From: an uncultured Clostridia bacterium
GTDB lineage: Bacteria; Bacillota; Clostridia; Oscillospirales; Ruminococcaceae
Reading direction: 5' to 3'
Assembly: GCA_947624425.1 (NCBI GenBank)
Contig: CANQKG010000044.1
Coordinates: 1-9,135, forward strand
Length of the DNA: 9,135 nt
Both the position numbers and the translations under genes were made by a program. Below the pieces are notes generated by a model. It did not search any database. It saw only the letters and a program-made list of their open reading frames with translations, and was not told the DNA's origin. Below are positions 4,408-9,135 of this stretch, in pieces; position 1 is the first letter of the stretch; every line of letters starts with the position of its first letter.

Positions 4408-7158
4408 ATGGGACTGATGGATAAACTGTTCGGCTCCTACAGCCAGAAGGAGTTAAAGCGGATCGAGCCGCTCAAGCAGAAGGTGCTGGATCTCGAAGAT
4501 ACCTACCGCAAGATGAGCGAGCAGGAGTTAAAAGGGCAGACCGAAATTCTGCGGGGACGGCTTGCCGCCGGAGAAACGCTGGACGATATTCTGCCCGAGG
4601 CGTTCGCGACCTGCCGTGAGGCGGCGGATCGTGTGCTTGGGATGCGGCATTTTCCGGTTCAGATCCTCGGCGGTATCATCCTTCATCAGGGACGGATCGC
4701 CGAGATGAAGACCGGCGAAGGCAAGACCTTGATGGCGACCCTTGCCGCCTACCTCAACGCATTGGCGGGCAAGGGCGTGCATATCGTCACGGTGAACGAA
4801 TATCTGGTCAAGCGTGACGCGGAATGGATGGGAAAGGTGTACCGGTATCTGGGACTGACCGTCGGCTATGTCATCCACGGGCTGAATAATGACGAGCGGC
4901 GCGCCGCCTACAACTGCGACATCACCTACGGCACCAACAACGAGATGGGCTTTGACTATCTGCGGGACAACATGGTGATCTACAAGGAGCAGAAGGTACA
5001 GCGGCCGCATCACTACGCCATCGTGGACGAGGTGGACTCCATTTTGATCGACGAGGCGCGTACGCCGCTGATCATCTCGGGACAGGGAGACAAGTCCACC
5101 GAGCTGTACGGCATGGCGGATCGCTTTGTGCGGACGCTGAAGATGTATAAGGTGGTCGAGCTGGACAACAAGGAAATCAACGACGATGTGGACGGAGACT
5201 ACATCGTTGACGAAAAGGCAAAGACCGCCACCCTCACTCCCTCCGGCGTGAAAAAGGCGGAGAACTATTTCAATCTGGAAAACCTGATGGACGCCGATAA
5301 CATGACGATTCAGCACCACATCAATCAGGCGTTGAAAGCGCACGGCATCATGAAGCGGGATATCGACTATGTCGTCAAGGACGGCGAGGTCATCATCGTG
5401 GACGAGTTCACCGGCCGCCTGATGCTGGGACGGCGGTACAACGAGGGACTGCACCAGGCGATCGAGGCGAAGGAGGGCGTGCAGGTCGAGCGGGAGAGCA
5501 AAACGCTTGCCACCATCACCTTCCAGAATTACTTCCGCCTGTATCAGAAGCTGTCCGGCATGACCGGTACGGCGCTGACCGAGGAAGCGGAGTTCCGCGA
5601 GATCTACCGGCTTGACGTTATCGAGGTCCCGACCAACAAGCCGGTGATCCGGATCGACCACCCCGATATGATCTACAAAACCGAAAAGGCAAAGTTCGAG
5701 GCGGTGATCGACCAGATCGTGCACTGCCACGAAAAGGGTCAGCCGGTGCTGGTCGGCACCATTTCGATCGAGAAATCGGAGCTTCTCTCCTCCATGCTGC
5801 GGCGGAGAGGGATCAAGCATGAGGTGTTAAACGCCAAGTACCACGAAAAGGAAGCGCAGATCATCGCGCAGGCGGGCAAAAAAGGCGCCGTCACCATTGC
5901 CACCAATATGGCGGGACGCGGTACCGATATTCAGCTTGGCGGTAATCCCGAATTTCTTGCCAAGGCGGATATGCGCAAGCAGGGCTTTACGGAGGAGGAT
6001 ATTGCGGAGGCAACCGGCTTCGGCGAAACCGACGACGAGGCGGTACTCCATGCAAGAGAGACCTTCCGCGCGCTGGAGCAGAAATATAAGGACGAGATCG
6101 CGGACGAGGCCCGCGAGGTACGGGAGGCGGGCGGCCTGTTCATCCTCGGTACCGAGCGGCACGAGTCCCGCCGGATCGACAACCAGCTGCGCGGGCGTTC
6201 CGGCCGTCAGGGCGACCCGGGCGCCAGCCGGTTCTACCTCTCGCTGGAGGACGATCTGATGCGGCTGTTCGGCGGCGAGCGGCTCCAGAATATGATGAAC
6301 GCGCTCAAGGTGCCGGACGATCAGCCAATCGAGAACAAGATGGTGTCCAACTCGATCGAAAGCGCCCAGAAGAAGGTGGAGGGCAGAAACTTCAGTATCC
6401 GCAAGAATGTGCTGCAGTTTGACGATGTGATGAACCGCCAGCGTGAGCTGATCTACTCGCAGCGCGGCAAGGTGCTCGACGGCGAGAACCTGCGCGACTA
6501 TATCATGGGTATGATCCGGGATATGGTGACCGGCGTGGTGAACAACTACCTGTCGGACGACGCGGTGCATGACAACTGGAACATGAACGGTCTGCGGGAT
6601 TACTTCCTCGGCTTCATCACCAATGAAAACGACCTGCAATACTCGGTGCAGGAGCTTGCCGATCTGGAGAAAAAGGACATCGTGGAGCAGCTGACCGAGC
6701 GTGCTGTTTCGATCTACGAGCAGCGGGAAAAAGAGTTCGGCGAGGAGCGGATGCGGGAGCTGGAACGGGTCGTTTTGCTGCGGGTGGTGGACACCAAATG
6801 GATGGACCACATCGACGCCATGGACGAGCTGCGGCGGGGTATGTACCTGCGTTCCTACGCGCAGCGCGATCCGGTGGTGGAATACCGGCTGGAAGGCTTT
6901 GATATGTTCGACGAGATGGTCGAATCGATCCGCGAGGACACGGTGAAAATGCTCTTTACCTTCCGGCTGCAAAAGCATGAGGAAAGCCCCAAGCGGGAGC
7001 AGGTGGCAAAGCCGACGACCGCTTCGGTCGGCGGCGGCGACAAGACGGTTAAGAAGCAGCCGATCCGGAAAAAGAAGATCGGACGAAACGATCCCTGTCC
7101 CTGCGGCAGCGGCAAAAAGTACAAAAAGTGCTGCGGCGCAAACGACGACGCAGACTAA
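4408..7158 (+). CDS. secA: Protein translocase subunit SecA
   Basis: SecA is the ATPase motor that drives unfolded preproteins through the SecYEG channel at the cytoplasmic membrane. The 916-residue frame is complete. Nucleotide domain 1 carries Walker A TGEGKT (102-107) and the DEAD-type motif DEVDSILIDEART (207-219). The preprotein crosslinking region fills about 225-370. Further motifs are MTGTA (385-389), MAGRGTD (501-507) and GTERHESRRIDNQLRGRSG (581-599). The helical scaffold and wing follow (about 620-840), then a basic linker and a C-terminal SEC-C zinc motif with C897, C899, C908 and C909, which in this family contacts SecB or lipid/ribosome. Between LGGNP and GTERHE lies an acidic helical insertion (about 520-575) of a kind I recall from clostridial SecA; it helps explain why the protein is longer than the usual 800-900 residues. 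The gene is monocistronic with its own promoter and terminator; prfB, often next to secA in Firmicutes, does not follow. Confidence 0.99.
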   Translation: MGLMDKLFGSYSQKELKRIEPLKQKVLDLEDTYRKMSEQELKGQTEILRGRLAAGETLDDILPEAFATCREAADRVLGMRHFPVQILGGIILHQGRIAEMKTGEGKTLMATLAAYLNALAGKGVHIVTVNEYLVKRDAEWMGKVYRYLGLTVGYVIHGLNNDERRAAYNCDITYGTNNEMGFDYLRDNMVIYKEQKVQRPHHYAIVDEVDSILIDEARTPLIISGQGDKSTELYGMADRFVRTLKMYKVVELDNKEINDDVDGDYIVDEKAKTATLTPSGVKKAENYFNLENLMDADNMTIQHHINQALKAHGIMKRDIDYVVKDGEVIIVDEFTGRLMLGRRYNEGLHQAIEAKEGVQVERESKTLATITFQNYFRLYQKLSGMTGTALTEEAEFREIYRLDVIEVPTNKPVIRIDHPDMIYKTEKAKFEAVIDQIVHCHEKGQPVLVGTISIEKSELLSSMLRRRGIKHEVLNAKYHEKEAQIIAQAGKKGAVTIATNMAGRGTDIQLGGNPEFLAKADMRKQGFTEEDIAEATGFGETDDEAVLHARETFRALEQKYKDEIADEAREVREAGGLFILGTERHESRRIDNQLRGRSGRQGDPGASRFYLSLEDDLMRLFGGERLQNMMNALKVPDDQPIENKMVSNSIESAQKKVEGRNFSIRKNVLQFDDVMNRQRELIYSQRGKVLDGENLRDYIMGMIRDMVTGVVNNYLSDDAVHDNWNMNGLRDYFLGFITNENDLQYSVQELADLEKKDIVEQLTERAVSIYEQREKEFGEERMRELERVVLLRVVDTKWMDHIDAMDELRRGMYLRSYAQRDPVVEYRLEGFDMFDEMVESIREDTVKMLFTFRLQKHEESPKREQVAKPTTASVGGGDKTVKKQPIRKKKIGRNDPCPCGSGKKYKKCCGANDDAD

Positions 7159-7168
7159 ATCCAGAAGC

Positions 7169-7214
7169 AAAAGGTCGGAAGCTACAAAAATTTGGCTTCC
7201 GGCCTTTTATTTTT
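7169..7214 (+). terminator. Intrinsic terminator of secA
   Basis: The arm starting AAAAGGTCGGAAGC (from 7169) pairs over about 16 positions with the arm ending GCTTCCGGCCTTTT (to 7208), allowing two G-T pairs, around an eight-base A/T loop. The T-rich stretch TTTTATTTTT (7205-7214) follows. The hairpin starts ten bases after the secA stop codon. Confidence 0.93.
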
Positions 7215-7215
7215 G

Positions 7216-7244
7216 TTTACAAATCATAATAATTGTGTTACACT
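7216..7244 (+). promoter_or_regulatory. Promoter of the secreted SGNH protein gene
   Basis: -35 TTTACA (7216-7221), 17-base spacer, -10 TACACT (7239-7244). It starts directly after the secA terminator. Transcription should begin near 7251, giving a leader of about 55 bases. Confidence 0.68.
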
Positions 7245-7256
7245 GTGAGTAAGAGC

Positions 7257-7277
7257 GAGCCGGTGGGAATCCGGCTC
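7257..7277 (+). other. Leader hairpin before the SGNH gene
   Basis: GAGCCGG (7257-7263) pairs perfectly with CCGGCTC (7271-7277) around the loop TGGGAAT. It sits near the predicted 5' end of the transcript, well before the ribosome binding site, with no T-run after it. It may protect the mRNA end; no regulatory role can be read from the sequence. Confidence 0.5.
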
Positions 7278-7305
7278 ATAAGACAGCGGACAAAAGGAGC
7301 AAAAA

Positions 7306-9135
7306 ATGAAGCGAAAACTGTGGAAACAAATTCTGGCGGTCATCACGGGAGTTTGTGTGATCGGCAGCACCACCGTGGGCGGGCTATCGGGCTTGCCGGC
7401 TGCGGCGGCGGAAGCAAAAACCTATCTCTCGTTCGGTGTACCGGCGAGCAGCGGTCTGAAAGCCGGTTGGTATATGGGCAGCAGCGCTTATGCCCTGAAA
7501 CTTTACAAGGTGGATTCGACCTCGGCAACGACCGGAACCCTTGCAGAGACGGTGACAAGCGGGAGCAACTATTTTGTGGTAGCACCCTCAGTGCAGGACA
7601 ATCCGCGTGCATTATTCTATACAACCGGACAGGATGCAACTGCACAAGTTAATGCCACTCTTAGCGGCGACAGCTGCAATATTGCACAAAGCGCCGCAAA
7701 CTGCATCTGGACGATCACCGGAAACGAAGCCGACGGCTATACGCTGGAAAGTGCCACTGTGAAAGGCAAGTACCTCAACCACAGCGGTAATCACACCAGT
7801 TATTCTGACTATGCGGAGCTTCCGGTCAACGGGACGCAGGATCTGTTCTCGATCACGGCGGCGGGTAACAAACAGTTTTATATCACCGTCGGTGAAGATC
7901 CGGAAAAGGTCACTACCGACTATGACGACTACGGCGCCGACATTGTCAATATGTTCAATTCCTCCGACGCCGACAATCTCAAGGACACCTGGGTGATCGC
8001 GGGCGGCGAGGCTGCCGAGGGCGGCTTTGCCCAGACCGGCGGCGCACGGAATTACGGCGGACATTTTGAGGAATATATCCGCTGGTCAAAGACGGCGGGC
8101 GATCAGAAATCCAGCAGCCTGCAGCGGTATGTTATCAATACCGCACAGCCCGGTCTTTCGGTCAAGGAGTATAATGAGCAGTTTACTGCTCTGGTAGATA
8201 ACTTCCACCCCCGTGCAGTCGCCTATCTGCTCGGCAAGGAGGATCTGGCGCTGAGCAATGCCGATTTTACAAGCAACTTAAAGGGCTTGATCGAAAAAGT
8301 GCTCAAAGTGCGGGACGGCAATGACGGCTATTTCGTCCTCCAGCTTCCCTATGCGACAAAGGATCAGGACGCCAATACTAAGATCGAAGCCCTGATTAAA
8401 GCGGTGGATACGGTGCTGGCTGACTTTGAAGCGCAGAAAAGCCGCATTGTGGTGGTGGATCACTATACCCTGACAGAATCGGACAACGATTTTCTGAATA
8501 ACGGCTTGCAGGAGGACGGTATAACCCTCACCGAAGCGGGACACCTGACCCTCGGCGCACAGCTGGCAGACGCGACTGCCAACCGGAAATTCGGCGCCAG
8601 CGCCGTTTTCCCGATGACGAGCGATGCGGCGCTTTGGAAAAACCTGCCCACCCTCGAAGCGCCGACCGTGTATTCAGAAGTCACTCCGACCGTGACCGCC
8701 ACCAATGACGCGCTTAATGTTTCAATCAGCGAGGGCAGCGGCGGCTGGCGGTATACCCTCCACCTTGCAAACGGCACGGTGGTAAGCGGCGAAGCCGCCG
8801 AGAACAGCTTTACCATCAGCGGTCTGCCGACCGGTCAGGCATATGTTCTGGTGATCCGCTCGGCTGACGGCAGCACCCAGCTCACCACCGTAAAAGGCGC
8901 CGTGAAACAAGATGACAAGGCGGTAAAGAACACGCCGGAGCTTTTGACCGGCGCGCAAAAGGCGATCGCCGCGAAAATCGCCGATCAAAAACCGATGACT
9001 TGGCTCTTTATGGGCGATTCGATCACCCACGGTGCGGCGTGGACCCACGGCTATGATTCGATCTCGCAGCTGCTGGACAAATACCTTGATTCCATCGGCA
9101 GGCACGGCGATGTGATTATCAATACCGCCGTTTCC
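7306..9135 (+). CDS. Secreted multidomain protein with degenerate and intact SGNH hydrolase domains (partial)
   Basis: The frame opens at ATG 7306 (AAAGGAG at 7293-7299, six bases upstream) and is open for 610 codons to the right edge, so the C-terminus is missing. Residues 1-36 form a signal peptide: basic MKRK, a hydrophobic core, and a likely cut after an Ala run (LPAAAA). Residues 37-205 are beta-rich; CIWTI (133-137), DGYTLES (143-149) and GKYLNH (154-159) recall beta-trefoil lectin repeats. Residues 225-425 look like an SGNH hydrolase fold without its catalytic residues: GGEAAEG (233-239) stands where GDSxxxG is expected, GKED (310-313) for GxND, and DGIT (404-407) for DxxH. Residues about 457-535 resemble an Ig/FN3 beta-sandwich. 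A second SGNH domain starts at about 550 with intact GDSITHG (570-576, nucleophile S572) and VIINTAVS (603-610). It is probably an extracellular esterase acting on acylated glycans. Substrate and anchoring are unknown. Confidence 0.88.
   Translation, partial: MKRKLWKQILAVITGVCVIGSTTVGGLSGLPAAAAEAKTYLSFGVPASSGLKAGWYMGSSAYALKLYKVDSTSATTGTLAETVTSGSNYFVVAPSVQDNPRALFYTTGQDATAQVNATLSGDSCNIAQSAANCIWTITGNEADGYTLESATVKGKYLNHSGNHTSYSDYAELPVNGTQDLFSITAAGNKQFYITVGEDPEKVTTDYDDYGADIVNMFNSSDADNLKDTWVIAGGEAAEGGFAQTGGARNYGGHFEEYIRWSKTAGDQKSSSLQRYVINTAQPGLSVKEYNEQFTALVDNFHPRAVAYLLGKEDLALSNADFTSNLKGLIEKVLKVRDGNDGYFVLQLPYATKDQDANTKIEALIKAVDTVLADFEAQKSRIVVVDHYTLTESDNDFLNNGLQEDGITLTEAGHLTLGAQLADATANRKFGASAVFPMTSDAALWKNLPTLEAPTVYSEVTPTVTATNDALNVSISEGSGGWRYTLHLANGTVVSGEAAENSFTISGLPTGQAYVLVIRSADGSTQLTTVKGAVKQDDKAVKNTPELLTGAQKAIAAKIADQKPMTWLFMGDSITHGAAWTHGYDSISQLLDKYLDSIGRHGDVIINTAVS

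Noticed and set aside
4528..7170. Long open frames of 430 and 447 codons on the strand opposite secA
   Set aside because: They lie entirely antisense to an unmistakable SecA. Their predicted proteins are rich in His, Val, Leu and Arg, as expected from reading GC-rich codons backwards. They have no recognisable motifs.
7257..7277. String GGTGGGAATCCGG resembling the core of a cobalamin riboswitch
   Set aside because: The predicted leader is only about 55 bases. The other conserved parts of that riboswitch (about 200 bases, with a CCACTG-containing segment) are missing. The string is explained by a simple seven-pair hairpin.

Overview
The window comes from a Gram-positive bacterium, most likely a Clostridia member of the Oscillospiraceae/Ruminococcaceae type. 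The grounds are its fairly high GC content, AGGAGG ribosome binding sites, consensus sigma-A promoters, a clostridial-style SecA with a C-terminal zinc motif, and a QueT-type queuosine precursor importer. The family assignment is inference; the sequence carries no 16S rRNA or other marker that would settle it.

Layout. Positions 1-2589 (minus strand) hold two overlapping genes for a heterodimeric ABC exporter. The first-transcribed subunit (850-2589) has a degenerate ATP site. The second (857 down to the window edge) is cut by the edge before its ATPase domain. Just upstream (2657-2773) is an unlisted 38-residue membrane peptide gene. It has a strong ribosome binding site and a good sigma-A promoter whose -10 box lies in a perfect 15-bp palindrome. 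A strong hairpin separates this small gene from the exporter genes. Positions 2830-3384 (minus) encode QueT, preceded by a leader with a UUCG hairpin and a candidate preQ1-I riboswitch. QueT is transcribed divergently from a HAD-family phosphatase (3557-4258, plus). Their two promoters stand back to back with -35 boxes one base apart. The phosphatase gene ends in a classic intrinsic terminator.

Positions 4408-7158 encode the complete SecA translocase motor, with its own near-consensus promoter and a strong intrinsic terminator. From 7306 to the right edge runs the first 610 codons of a secreted multidomain protein. It has a signal peptide, a beta-rich lectin-like region, an SGNH-hydrolase-like domain that has lost its catalytic serine, asparagine and histidine, an Ig/FN3-like linker domain, and then a second SGNH domain with an intact GDSITHG nucleophile motif, cut by the window edge.

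The genes form separate transcription units: exporter plus small peptide, queuosine salvage, phosphatase, secretion motor, and secreted esterase-like protein. The last is presumably a substrate of the SecA encoded next to it, but the two have separate promoters and terminators. The most interesting item is the tandem active/pseudo SGNH arrangement, followed by the small membrane peptide with its palindromic promoter. No CRISPR array, tRNA, rRNA, insertion sequence or phage gene was seen. No gene-free stretch exceeds 300 bases.
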